Below the pieces are notes generated by a model that saw nothing but the letters and a program-made list of their open reading frames with translations, searched no databases and was not told the origin of the DNA. 64,000 nt of DNA from Pseudomonadota bacterium (GTDB lineage: Bacteria; Myxococcota_A; UBA796; SXON01), in contig JAUXQH010000042.1 in NCBI GenBank assembly GCA_030685065.1, forward strand, positions 1-64,000, read 5' to 3'. Both the position numbers and the translations under genes were made by a program. This document shows, in pieces, positions 1 through 13,080 of this stretch. Within the stretch, counting starts at the first letter, position 1; each line of letters opens with the position of its first letter.

Positions 1-1778
<1,778 letters not shown>

Positions 1779-1907
1779 TGTGCGACCCCTGGAAGCATGC
1801 ACCCTACGCACACGGCCTCGGCCCGTCGTCCACCGTGTGTCACGATGACCGGAGCGGTGCCCGCGCGCGGGGGCTAACTCCGCCGGGACCGCGCGAGCAC
1901 GGCGGGA

Positions 1908-1913
1908 TAGGCT
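1908..1913 (+). promoter_or_regulatory. candidate -10 element upstream of glnS
   Basis: TAGGCT followed by GCG lies 23 nt upstream of the chosen glnS start. The same TA-N2-CT/TT plus G-rich pattern precedes several other plus-strand genes in the window. No convincing -35 box was seen, so this is only a candidate. Confidence 0.3.
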
Positions 1914-1936
1914 GCGCCCTTTCGCCCGGAGCCGCC

Positions 1937-4288
<2,352 letters not shown>

Positions 4289-4346
4289 ATCGGGTCGAGA
4301 TGGGCGCTGGCGACGTTCTCGCCCGCGCACCATCGAGCCTCGGGGA

Positions 4347-4352
4347 TACACT
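4347..4352 (+). promoter_or_regulatory. candidate -10 element upstream of lipoprotein gene
   Basis: TACACT, followed by GGCGGCG, lies only 7 nt before the ATG at 4360. It resembles the hexamers before glnS and the receiver gene. If used, the transcript would be almost leaderless. Confidence 0.3.
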
Positions 4353-4359
4353 GGCGGCG

Positions 4360-5226
4360 ATGCCCATCCTCTCGCTCCCCCTCCTCCTCGCCGGATGCGG
4401 CGGGTACCACCTCGTCTACGAAAAGACGACCGACACCGGACCGGACACGGGGCTCCCGGTCGACACCGACACGGACACCCAGACCGACACGGACACCGAC
4501 ACCGACAGCGGGACCGACACCGACACCGACACCGAGGACACCGACACCGAGGACACCGCCCCCGCGGTGTGCGGTCGCATCCTCGTGTACTCGACCGAGG
4601 GCACGAGCGGCGCTGGCCGGGCGTTGGGGCTGTTCGCCGGGCTCACCGCCGAACCGACGCTCGCGGCCTGGGAGGTCGACGTGTGGGAGCGCGCGGAGGA
4701 CGGCCTGCTCACCGAGGCCGTCGCGAGCGGGTACAGCCAGCTCTGGATCATGGCCACCGACAAGGACTTCGGCACCGCGCTCGACTTCACCGAGGTGCGC
4801 GTGGTGCGTGACTTCGTGGACGCCGGGGGTGGCCTGCTCCTCGCCGCGGGCCCCACGGATGGCACGGACTCCTACGGGGACGATGTCAACCTCGTGGCCG
4901 AGCTCTACGGTGTCGAGTTCGACGGCGCGGCCAGCGAGGGCGCCGACGGCGCACCCCTCACCGTCCGAAACGCCGATCCTGTCTTGCTCGCCGGGATCAC
5001 CGAACTTCCCGGCTTCACGTCGGTTTCGGAGCTCACCGTGACCGACGCGGCCGTGCAGGTGGCCGCCACGATCGCGGGCTCCACCGCCCTTGCCTACCGC
5101 GACGATGGGCAACGCATCGTCTTCGATCGCGCGTTCAGCGGCTGGGGTGACACCTGGCGCGCCGAGGGCGATCAGGCGGCCTTGGTCGGGAACGTCGCGG
5201 GATTTCTCGAGCCGTGCGGGCCGTAG
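4360..5226 (+). CDS. lipoprotein with Asp/Thr-rich linker and class I glutamine-amidotransferase-like fold
   Basis: The start at 4360 gives a short signal peptide with the lipobox LLAGC, so export and lipidation are predicted. Residues ~25-70 are a DTDTDT-type acidic linker, typical of this organism's lipoproteins. The globular part (about 75-288) has alternating strands and helices (GRILVYSTEG, LWIMATDKDF, GGGLLLAAGPTDG, AYRDDGQRIVFD). This suggests the flavodoxin/GATase1-like fold of ThuA or DUF4350 proteins, but no catalytic triad can be named. It follows glnS by 71 bp and precedes the next gene by 3 bp, so it is probably operonic with the genes downstream. Function unknown. Confidence 0.75.
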   Translation: MPILSLPLLLAGCGGYHLVYEKTTDTGPDTGLPVDTDTDTQTDTDTDTDSGTDTDTDTEDTDTEDTAPAVCGRILVYSTEGTSGAGRALGLFAGLTAEPTLAAWEVDVWERAEDGLLTEAVASGYSQLWIMATDKDFGTALDFTEVRVVRDFVDAGGGLLLAAGPTDGTDSYGDDVNLVAELYGVEFDGAASEGADGAPLTVRNADPVLLAGITELPGFTSVSELTVTDAAVQVAATIAGSTALAYRDDGQRIVFDRAFSGWGDTWRAEGDQAALVGNVAGFLEPCGP

Positions 5227-5229
5227 GTC

Positions 5230-6024
5230 ATGCCCATCCTCCAGAGTGTCACGCTCGACCAACTCACCATTCGCGACGAGCGCTCCTTCCGCCACATCGC
5301 CCTGTACGGCACGCTCAAGCAGCTCCTGCTCGACGACCGCTTCCAATTCCGCATCGCCGAGAAGGGCGCGAGCTGGCAACGCGTGCTGTTCCTCAACCTG
5401 ACGTTCTGGAACGCCGCTGAGCCGAGCGATGTGTTGGAGGACACCTCGATCGACGCCGACGTCGTCACGCATGCCGCCTGGCACCACGCGGCGCGGAAGG
5501 CCCTCGGGGGCGCCGGGGCGCCGATGACCTCCCAGATGACCTCCGATGCGCTCTTCCTCGGCGAGTCCATCGCGAGCGCGTTCGACCTGTACCTCGTGGG
5601 CCGCACGCTCGGGCACGTCAAGCCCTCCGGAAAGAACAGCAGCTCCTTCCTGGCCACCCAGGTGCCCGCCATGGCGGCCGTCGCCGCCGACGCGGGCCTG
5701 TCCGCGACGGGCTTCGAGGCCCTCCTGCGCACCGTCGCGGACGATCCCGAGCGGGCCTTCGAGGAGCTGCGCCAGCTGCTCTTCGACGCCGCCACCACCC
5801 TGGTCACGTGTGACGGCGTGGACGCCGGCGTCGAGGCCCTCGGCCGCTTCGCCACCCACCGGTTCGCGGCGCTCCTGCACCACTACGAAGTCTCCAACTG
5901 GGTGCTCTACGGGCGCGCCTACGGGCGTGGCACGATCGATCCGGGCATTCGCGCCATCGACCGCGCGCTGCGCGAGGCGCCGGTCTCGCTGGATTGGTTG
6001 GAGCAGCGGTGGTTGGGGGCCTGA
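5230..6024 (+). CDS. conserved-looking hypothetical protein
   Basis: A 264-residue soluble protein with no signal peptide or membrane helix. It is rich in helices, with a His cluster (HAAWHHAARK) near residue 80 that could bind metal, and the motif GRTLGHVKPSGKNSS in the middle. I do not recognise the family. It starts 3 bp after the preceding lipoprotein gene, and its TGA is followed directly by the TTG of the next gene, so the three genes are very likely co-transcribed. Confidence 0.7.
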   Translation: MPILQSVTLDQLTIRDERSFRHIALYGTLKQLLLDDRFQFRIAEKGASWQRVLFLNLTFWNAAEPSDVLEDTSIDADVVTHAAWHHAARKALGGAGAPMTSQMTSDALFLGESIASAFDLYLVGRTLGHVKPSGKNSSSFLATQVPAMAAVAADAGLSATGFEALLRTVADDPERAFEELRQLLFDAATTLVTCDGVDAGVEALGRFATHRFAALLHHYEVSNWVLYGRAYGRGTIDPGIRAIDRALREAPVSLDWLEQRWLGA

Positions 6025-6357
6025 TTGTCTCTCCTGGTGCTGCTGCTCGCCTGTCAGCCCGCCAAGGCGCCACCCCCCGCGGTCGCGCCCGCAATCGTCC
6101 CGCCGGAGCCAACCGTGGTGATGCCCCAGGCCACGTGCACCCGCATCCGCGTCACCTCCCAACCCGTGGGTGCCACGGTTTGGACGTCGTGGCAGCCCGG
6201 CTCCGCGAGTGACCTCGAGATGGGAGTCACCCCGTTGGAGCTCTGTGTCGGGATCATCGGCGAGCGCTACCGCCTGGACCTCGACGGCTACCTGCCAGCG
6301 CGCATCGAGCTCGCGCCGGGGCACGGCCCGGTGAGCGTGGAGCTGGTGCCGGGCTGA
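6025..6357 (+). CDS. small lipoprotein with PEGA-like domain
   Basis: A 110-residue protein starting at TTG immediately after the upstream stop (TGA-TTG). The N-terminus SLLVLLLACQ is a very short signal peptide with an LLAC lipobox. It is followed by a Pro/Ala-rich stretch and then a ~65-residue PEGA-type beta domain (RVTSQPVGATVW, GVTPLELCVG, YRLDLDGYLPARIEL). PEGA domains are small surface beta-sandwich modules common in myxobacterial envelope proteins. The signal peptide lacks basic N-terminal residues, so the real start could be internal, but none fits better. Confidence 0.7.
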   Translation: MSLLVLLLACQPAKAPPPAVAPAIVPPEPTVVMPQATCTRIRVTSQPVGATVWTSWQPGSASDLEMGVTPLELCVGIIGERYRLDLDGYLPARIELAPGHGPVSVELVPG

Positions 6358-6413
6358 CGTGTCGAGGGAGTCTGGGCGCCTACGGCCCCCCTCCGCGCTC
6401 GGCCGATGGCCTC

Positions 6414-6438
6414 GGTCCCGCCCGAGGCGGGCGGGACC
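6414..6438. terminator. 9-bp stem hairpin, candidate terminator
   Basis: GGTCCCGCC and GGCGGGACC pair perfectly around a 7-nt loop, 56 bp after the stop of the 6025-6357 gene. There is no T-tract, so intrinsic termination is only plausible. Confidence 0.35.
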
Positions 6439-6508
6439 GCCGGGCGCGGCGCCCGGCGCGCTCCGGTCGGCCGGGCGCGGGGGGCCTTGGGCTCTGGGCC
6501 GAGGCCGG

Positions 6509-6790
6509 GGCCGCGACGCGGCCGCAAGTCGGGAGGATGTCGAGGACGTCGCGAGTAGTGGCCGCCCCCGGGCGCGACGGGGGCCGCGACGCGGCCGCAA
6601 GTCGGGAGGATGTCGAGGACGTCCCGAGTAGTGGCCGCCCCCGGGCGCGGCCGGGGCCGCGACGCGGCCGTAAGTCGGGGGGATGTCGAGGACGTCGCGA
6701 GTAGTGGCCGCCCCTGGGCACGACGGGGGCGCGACGCGCGCCACACGTCGGGGGGATGTCGAACACGTCGCGACTGATGGCCGCCCCCAC
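6509..6790. repeat. four tandem 73-bp repeats, each with a GGCCGCG-A-CGCGGCC hairpin
   Basis: The stretch 6358-6903 (546 bp) holds no credible gene. Inside it, a 73-bp unit recurs with the hairpin centre at 6516, 6589 and 6662, and a diverged copy around 6735. Each unit contains a 7-bp inverted repeat around a single A, then AAGTCGGG(A/G)GGATGTCGA and a GAGTAGTGGCCGCCCC block. In the fourth copy the hairpin is changed but still pairs (GGCGCG/CGCGCC). 73 is not a multiple of 3, so the array cannot encode a repeated peptide. It lies about 115 bp upstream of the calpain-like gene. Confidence 0.85.
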
Positions 6791-6903
6791 GCGATCGTGC
6801 TGCTCCTGGCGCAGGTCGTAGCCGATCGCGTCCAACAAGATCGAGCCCCCCGTAGACGTCCCCTCCGCGAATTCGGTAGCATCCAGGCTCGCCGGAGCCG
6901 AGC

Positions 6904-8556
6904 GTGCAGCAGCAACAGCGAACGCCGAGCGTCCTCTTGCAAGATGCAGAGCGCGCCGACACTTCCACGATGGGACGGAAGGAGGGCCAGCCGCGCGGGA
7001 ACGCGCACGCGTCCGAGTGGTTCGCGACGCGGGACCCGCTCGACCGCGTGGACACGGCGGGAAATCCCCTGTCCGAGCCCGAACGGATCGACATCGGGAC
7101 GGGTGGGTTCGACGGCCCCGAGTCGGAGGCACCCGAGCAGGGCACCTTGGACGTGCAAGCCCGCGTGGTCGCCACGGAGGCCCGCCCGGTCTGCGCGTTG
7201 CGCCCGTCGAGCGAGGACGAGCTGGTGCAGCTCCACTCGGCGGACGCGGTCGCGCCCGGCTCGCAGCGGGTGACGAAGCGATACGGCTCGCTCGCCAAGC
7301 CGTTCAGCTACGAAGAGTTCGCCCTCGACCCCCTGTTCATCGGCGGCAGCCCTCACGTGGAGGACGTGCAGCAGGGCGGCCTCGGGAGCTGCTACCTCCT
7401 CGCAGACCTGCTGTCCGTGGCGAGCCAGGACCCGGCACACATCGAGGGGATGATCTCCGTACAGGGGGGCGTGGCGGTGGTGATGTTCCACCGCTACGAC
7501 GAGCAGGCCAAGACGTGGGTGCCGGTGCCCGTCGCGATCAACACGACGCTCGCAAGGGACGCGAAGAACGCAGGCACCCTCCAGGGATCCGGGTTCCGCG
7601 TGGCGAAGGAGCCGGTGTCCGCCGCGTGGTACGCCGAGGTGAACGCAAAGGGGGACGAGGGGGAGCTCGTGATCATACGGCAAACCATCCACGAGGCCGC
7701 CATGTGGGTGCCGCTGATCGAGAAGGCCTACGCCCGCTACTCGGAGATGTACGGGCAGTACGGCGGGCATCCGAAGTTTGCGACGGAGGAGAAGGGCGGC
7801 GGCTCGGGCTACGACAACACGGAGGGGGGCTGGGGGTCGGCGACGATGCGGGTTTTGTATGGGGAGGGGGTGGCGGATGGGCAATTGAAAATCAAGGGCG
7901 GAACTTCATCCACGCTCATCGGCAATAACTTGGACAGAATGCTCGCCCTCCTGGGCATGACGAAAGCCGGGGGAGGCAAAACGATGATGAGCGCGAGCGC
8001 GGGATCGGACGACCTCCCCAATCGATTGTTCCTATTGCTCCGCCGTGTGATCGAAAGCCCGCATGACATGCGGCCGGAGCTGCGCGCGACGTGCGACACA
8101 ACGCTGGCGACGGCCGACATCGCGCGGCAGGTAGGCGCTGAGGCGCTCCCCGCCTTGATCCGGCAGGCGCGTGCGCTCGTAGATGCGGTCCCGCAGGAGA
8201 CCAGCGGCGACCTCGGAAAGGCGCGTGACCTGGCCATGGTCCTCATGAACGCAGGGGTGACGAACGAAGGCGGACCGCGCTCGATCTACGCGGACCATGC
8301 CTACGCCGTCCTCGGCGCCACGCTCCGTGATGGTGCGGGCGCCGAGCTGTCAATAGGCGCAACCGACCTCCCCAAGCGGCTGGGGGAGATCGACGGCACA
8401 CGATCGGACGTGACCGTCCGAAACCCGCATCGCGGCAACGAGCCCGACAAGAACGGAGACGGGCCGGATGACGGTGTGGACGAAGGAAGCTTTCAACTTC
8501 CGCTGGAGCGCTTCCTCACGCTCTTCACGAAGCTCGACGTTGCGAGCCGGCGTTGA
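6904..8556 (+). CDS. calpain-like (C2 family) cysteine protease
   Basis: A 550-residue predicted papain-fold protease. The calpain catalytic Cys motif is clear (QQGGLGSCYLLAD, Cys163), the His motif follows at YADHAYAVLG (His465), and the Asn motif is VTVRNPHRG (Asn507). All three catalytic residues are therefore present and in family order. The long Cys-His spacing (about 300 residues) is usual for calpains. Residues 1-110 are polar and low-complexity with no signal peptide. Bacterial calpain domains often sit in polymorphic or contractile-injection toxins, but no such machinery is visible here. GTG at 6904 is supported by GGAG 6 nt upstream. The 3' part (7860-8250) is visibly less GC-biased than its surroundings, hinting at transfer. 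Its TGA overlaps the next gene's TTG. Confidence 0.82.
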   Translation: MQQQQRTPSVLLQDAERADTSTMGRKEGQPRGNAHASEWFATRDPLDRVDTAGNPLSEPERIDIGTGGFDGPESEAPEQGTLDVQARVVATEARPVCALRPSSEDELVQLHSADAVAPGSQRVTKRYGSLAKPFSYEEFALDPLFIGGSPHVEDVQQGGLGSCYLLADLLSVASQDPAHIEGMISVQGGVAVVMFHRYDEQAKTWVPVPVAINTTLARDAKNAGTLQGSGFRVAKEPVSAAWYAEVNAKGDEGELVIIRQTIHEAAMWVPLIEKAYARYSEMYGQYGGHPKFATEEKGGGSGYDNTEGGWGSATMRVLYGEGVADGQLKIKGGTSSTLIGNNLDRMLALLGMTKAGGGKTMMSASAGSDDLPNRLFLLLRRVIESPHDMRPELRATCDTTLATADIARQVGAEALPALIRQARALVDAVPQETSGDLGKARDLAMVLMNAGVTNEGGPRSIYADHAYAVLGATLRDGAGAELSIGATDLPKRLGEIDGTRSDVTVRNPHRGNEPDKNGDGPDDGVDEGSFQLPLERFLTLFTKLDVASRR

Positions 8557-9599
8557 CCAGCCTGTTCCTCCTCCTCCTCAGTTGCCAGCGAGCTACGCCA
8601 ATGCCAACCGCGCCCCCGCCTGCCCAGGCCCCCATCGTGGCGCCAGCCCTACCAACGAACCTCCCTCGATCGACCTACACCGTGACGAGCGAGAGCCAAC
8701 GATTCGAGGCGATCCAACAAATCGAATCGCGCGGGATGGAGCCTTCGATCGTCGAGCTCGTGCTGCCCGCAGGTGAGGTGGCCTATCCAATCGAATTGGG
8801 GAACTTGCCCGCAGTCCACCTCATCGTGCGTGGGACCGGGGCGGGGACGGTCTTGCGCGAGCCGATCGAAGTCCGCGGGGTCGCAAGTGTAGAGGTTCGC
8901 GACCTCCGTTTCGGAGAGCTGATCTGGTCGTTCTCCGACGCCCTCACCCTCCGCGCCACCCACTCCATCTCCCTCCACAACGTCGCCTTCCTCGACCAGC
9001 GCGGCACCTACCAGACCACCAGCCACGGCGTGACCCCGTTCGACTTCGTGGCGAGCCTCGAGACCGGAAACGGCGGCGCCATCCACCTCTCCGACGTGTC
9101 GCTCCTCGGTGCGCGCGGCGCGTGGCCGGCCATCCGGATGGTCGCGCCCGGCGGAACCGTCGCGATCACCCGCACGCTCGTCGCCGACACCGATCGGCCC
9201 CCGTTCTTCGTCGGCATCGCGGACACGATCACGGTCGAGGACAGCGTCCTGTTCCTGCCGGCCGGCACGAAGGACCTCCTCGTGACCAACTGGCCACCGG
9301 ACGGGGTCACGTTCCGCCGCTCCACCATCGTCGCGGACACGCCCGAGGTGCTGGTCGCCCCCGGCAACAACCCGCAGACACCGCCGAGCCTCTGGATGCC
9401 GACGGTGCTCTCCGACTCCACGCTCTACACACGGGGGCCCGACCCGGGCAACGGCCCCGGCCTGACCCTCGAACGCTCGACCATCGAGTCCGCGCCGACC
9501 ACGCAGCCCGATTTCGCCGCCGTCCGCACCCGCGCGGAGGCGCTCGCGCCGGTCGAACGCGCGGCGATCCTCCCCCTCCTCGATCTACAGGCGCCGTAG
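8553..9599 (+). CDS. lipoprotein with predicted right-handed beta-helix
   Basis: A 348-residue protein starting at a TTG that overlaps the protease stop (TTGA), which implies translational coupling. The start MTSLFLLLLSCQ gives a signal peptide with an LLSC lipobox. After a Pro-rich linker comes a series of short strand-turn units (VEVRDLRFGEL, ISLHNVAFLDQ, IHLSDVSLLGA, ITVEDSVLFLP, VTFRRSTIVAD). These look like pectate-lyase-type parallel beta-helix rungs, without a recognisable catalytic site. Coupling to a protease suggests a partner, anchor, substrate or protective protein; this is inference only. Confidence 0.72.
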   Translation: MTSLFLLLLSCQRATPMPTAPPPAQAPIVAPALPTNLPRSTYTVTSESQRFEAIQQIESRGMEPSIVELVLPAGEVAYPIELGNLPAVHLIVRGTGAGTVLREPIEVRGVASVEVRDLRFGELIWSFSDALTLRATHSISLHNVAFLDQRGTYQTTSHGVTPFDFVASLETGNGGAIHLSDVSLLGARGAWPAIRMVAPGGTVAITRTLVADTDRPPFFVGIADTITVEDSVLFLPAGTKDLLVTNWPPDGVTFRRSTIVADTPEVLVAPGNNPQTPPSLWMPTVLSDSTLYTRGPDPGNGPGLTLERSTIESAPTTQPDFAAVRTRAEALAPVERAAILPLLDLQAP

Positions 9600-9611
9600 C
9601 GGACCGGGCCC

Positions 9612-12119
9612 CTACTCCGCCCCGTCATCCTCGCTGATCGTCGCCTGCGCCTTGCCCCGCGCCGCCGCGGCCGCCGCGACGGGATCGAGGGTGGTCGGGG
9701 CCACGGACGTACGCCGCACCTGGCCCGGATACGCGAGACCATCGCCCATGCGCCACGCGGGCAGGTCCTGATCGCGGAAAGAGGGCATGTCCTGGAGCTT
9801 GAGGAACGCCTTCATGGCGTCATCGGGCTCCGCCTTCGCGATCGCGGGCAGGTTGGGGTCGTTCTTCGAGGCCATGAGCCACTGGTACATCGCCGAGAGG
9901 CCGTGGTGCACGTAGTCGATGCGCACCTTGGGCTCGTTGAGCGCGTACTTGATGCCGCCCATGATCTCGAGCGGGCGGGAGTAGTAGACGCTGTCCACGC
10001 CGTCGTGTTGCATCTGGAACCCCATCCGCACGGCCTCGCGCGTGTGCTTCTCGAAGTAGGGCGCCTGGGCCGGATCCATGCGCAGCGCCATGTCGTACGC
10101 GGCGGCGGTGCCCTCCGCGTAGCAGAACGCCTGCATCGCGGGCAGCTCCCCCGCGAACTTGTAGTAGCCGCCGACGTAGTCGGGGAACGGCGCGTTGTCC
10201 TCGGTGTACTCGTAGGTGTCGATCATCCACCGGCCGACCTCGAGGCCGAACGCGGCGATGTCCTTGGCCTCGGGCTTCACGCGGGTGTAGGCCGCGGCGG
10301 CCATGACGGTCCACGGGCCGAATTGGACGAGCTCGAGCCGCGTCGCGTTGTCGTAGGTATAGGCCGGCCAGGGGCCGCCCTCGGACTTCCTGTCGGCGCG
10401 CACCTTGTACCAGGGCTTGTAGTATTCGAAGAACTTGGGCAGCGGCTCGAGGTACTGCGGGTCGTTGAAGTATTCGTACAGATACACCAGCGAGAGCGCG
10501 GCCTCGCCGGGCACGATGTCGTTCACCTGGGCGGGAAACTCGCCCGTCTTCGGGTTCCAATACCCGCGGAAGGTGCCGGAGTCGGCCTGCATGAACATGA
10601 CGAACTTGCCGAACTTGCGCATCAGCTCGTCGTTGCTGTGATCGCCGGTGGCCTTGGCCACCTCGATCATGCCGAGCAACGCCACGACCACGCTGCCGAG
10701 CTTGGTCTGGCCGGCGTGGGTCATGAACGCCATGCCGTCCTTCTCACCCAACCAACGCAAGGTCCAATTCTGGGCGCGAATCGCGCCTTCGAGGAATTCG
10801 GGGCGGGGATCGAGGGTGTACGCCTGCCACAGGTTCCAGGTGGCCAGGGTGTGGCGCACGTGGTTGTACTCGTTCGAGTAGCGGTTCTCCTCGGGCCAGA
10901 ACTTGTAGGTGACCTCGCCCTCGGCGTTCAAGTTGGTCAGGTACCACTCGCCCGCGAGCAGGATGGACTCGCGGACGGTCGTCTGGTTGACGAACTCCAT
11001 CGGGACCGGCGGCGTGCCGCGGTACATCGGCACCACCGCCTTCCCGGGCACCTCGAGGTAGTGCACGGTGCGGATGATCTCGAGCTCGGTCTCCGACTCG
11101 CGCCAGGGGCGCAGGCTGTCCCACTTGAAGTCCTTCGCGATGCCGCGAAGGAAGCTGTCGGCCTTGGTGATGCCGCGCGTGGTCGAGACCGCGCCGGGCC
11201 ACACGCCGCTCTGCTTCTTGTCCCCCACGCGGTCGAGCAGGATGGCGCCGTCGATGCCCATCTCGAACAGATCCTCCAGCGCACCCTCCTCGCGCGGGAC
11301 GACGGGCGCGCGCTCGGTCACACGGTGGAGCTCGATCGCGATCCCGGGCATGTGGTAGGCGAGCGGGGGGAAGCCGAGCGGCTCCTTGTTGCGCCGGTGC
11401 ATCGTCTCCAGATCGTTCGCGATCTCGAGGAGAGCCTTGTCGAGCGTGGGCCCCTCGGCGAGCGAGAACGCGAGCTCCTGCCCGCGGCCGCGCAGGCTCG
11501 CGACGAGGGTCCAGTTGCTCCGCTCGGGTTTTACCGGGGGGAACGGCGCGGGCTTCTTGCCCTCGAGGGTGGCGCGGAGCCACTCGGTCGCCTGGCGGGC
11601 GAGCTCGGGGGAGAACTGCAGCGGCGCGTCCACCACGAGGTAGACCAGCGCGCCTTCCTCGACGCGGGCGAGCTGGAACCGGTCGAGGCCGTCGTGGTTG
11701 TAGAGCCGCGACATCACGTTCTTGGAGCGATCCATCGAGGGGCGGAGCGCCGAGTGCACGATCATCACCCGGGCGCCGGTGGCGCGGATCGCGTCCGCCG
11801 CGGCCTTCTCGTCGGTCCCCAGCAGCAGCTCCACGAGCGCCGCGTCGGTGCGGATGTCCTTCATCTCGGTCTTCGGGTCGAGCCCACGGATCTTGTCGGG
11901 CGCGTCGGCATAGACCGCCGCGTTCACCTTCTGGATCAGCGCGACGGCGTCCTTGGAGAGGGTGACGGTCTCGGCCTCTTTCCACGCCGTCTCGACGCGG
12001 GCACGGTAGCCGGGAGCGGAGACGATGATCCCCTCGTTGCGAGCGAGGACGACGGTCGAGGGAGCGGTCGTTCCCTCCTGACAGCCCAGGACGAGGGCGA
12101 GGGCGATGGACAGGAGCAA
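9612..12119 (-). CDS. large lipoprotein with C-terminal alpha/alpha-barrel (D-glucuronyl C5-epimerase-like)
   Basis: An 835-residue predicted lipoprotein (signal ALALVLGC). TTG at 12119 is chosen because GGAGG sits 5 nt upstream. Residues ~400-770 are rich in Trp, Tyr and Phe with repeated helix pairs (GEWYLTNLNAEG, RHTLATWNLWQAY, FVMFMQADSGTFRGYW, AALSLVYLYEYF, PFPDYVGGYYKF). This resembles the alpha/alpha-toroid of D-glucuronyl C5-epimerases and related glycan enzymes. The N-terminal half is not recognised. The gene stands alone and converges with the 8553-9599 gene with a 12-bp gap. A role in polysaccharide or glycoprotein modification is likely, but the reaction cannot be assigned. Confidence 0.65.
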   Translation of the reverse strand: MLLSIALALVLGCQEGTTAPSTVVLARNEGIIVSAPGYRARVETAWKEAETVTLSKDAVALIQKVNAAVYADAPDKIRGLDPKTEMKDIRTDAALVELLLGTDEKAAADAIRATGARVMIVHSALRPSMDRSKNVMSRLYNHDGLDRFQLARVEEGALVYLVVDAPLQFSPELARQATEWLRATLEGKKPAPFPPVKPERSNWTLVASLRGRGQELAFSLAEGPTLDKALLEIANDLETMHRRNKEPLGFPPLAYHMPGIAIELHRVTERAPVVPREEGALEDLFEMGIDGAILLDRVGDKKQSGVWPGAVSTTRGITKADSFLRGIAKDFKWDSLRPWRESETELEIIRTVHYLEVPGKAVVPMYRGTPPVPMEFVNQTTVRESILLAGEWYLTNLNAEGEVTYKFWPEENRYSNEYNHVRHTLATWNLWQAYTLDPRPEFLEGAIRAQNWTLRWLGEKDGMAFMTHAGQTKLGSVVVALLGMIEVAKATGDHSNDELMRKFGKFVMFMQADSGTFRGYWNPKTGEFPAQVNDIVPGEAALSLVYLYEYFNDPQYLEPLPKFFEYYKPWYKVRADRKSEGGPWPAYTYDNATRLELVQFGPWTVMAAAAYTRVKPEAKDIAAFGLEVGRWMIDTYEYTEDNAPFPDYVGGYYKFAGELPAMQAFCYAEGTAAAYDMALRMDPAQAPYFEKHTREAVRMGFQMQHDGVDSVYYSRPLEIMGGIKYALNEPKVRIDYVHHGLSAMYQWLMASKNDPNLPAIAKAEPDDAMKAFLKLQDMPSFRDQDLPAWRMGDGLAYPGQVRRTSVAPTTLDPVAAAAAARGKAQATISEDDGAE

Positions 12120-12201
12120 GGAAACCTCCGAACCCCGTGCTTCACACGCTCCCCTGACCGGGGCAAGGCGGCCGCCCCCCGCGGCGCGCTCCGGACGGAC
12201 G

Positions 12202-12576
12202 CTACTCCACGTCCACGCGCGCCTGCCACCGCGTGCCGTCCTCGCACGCCACGTCGACCAGGAGGGCCTCGCCGGGAGCTTCCGCCACCACGTCGACCGT
12301 CCACTTCGGGGCGTCGTTCGACATCGCGCTGTAGATCGGCGACGAGTTGAGCACGAGCCCCGGGCCGAGGACCACGTCGCACGGGGACTCGGGCTCTACG
12401 ATGTAGACGTTGGCGTACAGATGGTCGCCCACCGGGAGCGTGAACCAGCCGCAGGTCTCGTCCACCACGCCGTCAGCGGGTGTGGCATCGGCCGGCCACT
12501 CGGCGCACGATCCATCGTCCACGGGGGCGGCGCACGCGATCAGCGAGGCGAGCAGGAACGGCAACAGGCGCATCAT
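12202..12576 (-). CDS. small lipoprotein, unknown function
   Basis: A 124-residue protein with tandem ATG codons at 12576 and 12573, signal peptide RLLPFLLASLIAC and a lipobox at IAC. The mature part has six further Cys (SCAEW, TCGWF, SPCDV, ACEDG among them), consistent with periplasmic disulfides, and a beta-rich pattern. The much longer frame extending to 13290 runs antisense through greB and is not real. The gene is divergent from greB, with 30 bp between start codons. Family not recognised. Confidence 0.7.
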   Translation of the reverse strand: MMRLLPFLLASLIACAAPVDDGSCAEWPADATPADGVVDETCGWFTLPVGDHLYANVYIVEPESPCDVVLGPGLVLNSSPIYSAMSNDAPKWTVDVVAEAPGEALLVDVACEDGTRWQARVDVE

Positions 12577-12606
12577 CTTCGGGGCTCCGGGCGGATAGAA
12601 GAGAGT

Positions 12607-13080
12607 ATGCCGTCCTACATCAGCCCCGAGGGGCACCAGAAGATCGTCGGGGAGTACACCTGGCTCATGAGGACGGAGCGCCCCCGCATCTGCGCCGAGG
12701 TCACCTACGCCGCGAGCCTCGGCGATCGCTCGGACAACGCCGAGTATCGCTACGGAAAGCAGCGCCTCCGCGAGATCGATCGGCGCCTCGGATACCTCGG
12801 GAAACGCCTCGACGGGATCGAGGTGGTCGACTCCTCGGCCTTCACCGGTGACACCGTGCGGTTCGGCGCGACCGTGACCTTCGAGGACGAGGAGGGGGCC
12901 ACCCAGACCTGGACCATCCTCGGCGAGGATGAGGTCGACACCGAGCGGCGCCACATCTCCTACGTCTCGCCGCTCGGCCGCGCGCTCCTCGCGAAAAATA
13001 CAGGGGACACCGTCGAGTTCGACACCCCCAAGGGCCGTCGCGAGGTGACGATCCTGTCGGTGGCTTACACGCATGGCTGA
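12607..13080 (+). CDS. greB: transcription elongation factor GreB-like
   Basis: A 157-residue cytosolic factor that rescues backtracked RNA polymerase by stimulating transcript cleavage. The N-terminal coiled coil carries the acidic tip region (GDRSDNAEYRYGKQRLREID). GreB-type proteins are marked by this YxYGKxRLREIDRR sequence. The C-terminal FKBP-like domain ends with SPLGRALLAKNTGDTVEF. ATG at 12607 gives the normal family length; the frame upstream is non-coding. The last 8 bp overlap the start of the next gene, so it leads an operon with the putative partner and the HTTM membrane protein. Confidence 0.88.
   Translation: MPSYISPEGHQKIVGEYTWLMRTERPRICAEVTYAASLGDRSDNAEYRYGKQRLREIDRRLGYLGKRLDGIEVVDSSAFTGDTVRFGATVTFEDEEGATQTWTILGEDEVDTERRHISYVSPLGRALLAKNTGDTVEFDTPKGRREVTILSVAYTHG

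Noticed and set aside
6509-6790. CRISPR array
   Set aside because: The 73-bp units are directly tandem with no unique spacers, and no cas gene is present. The 51-bp array at 21458-21610 was rejected for the same reason.
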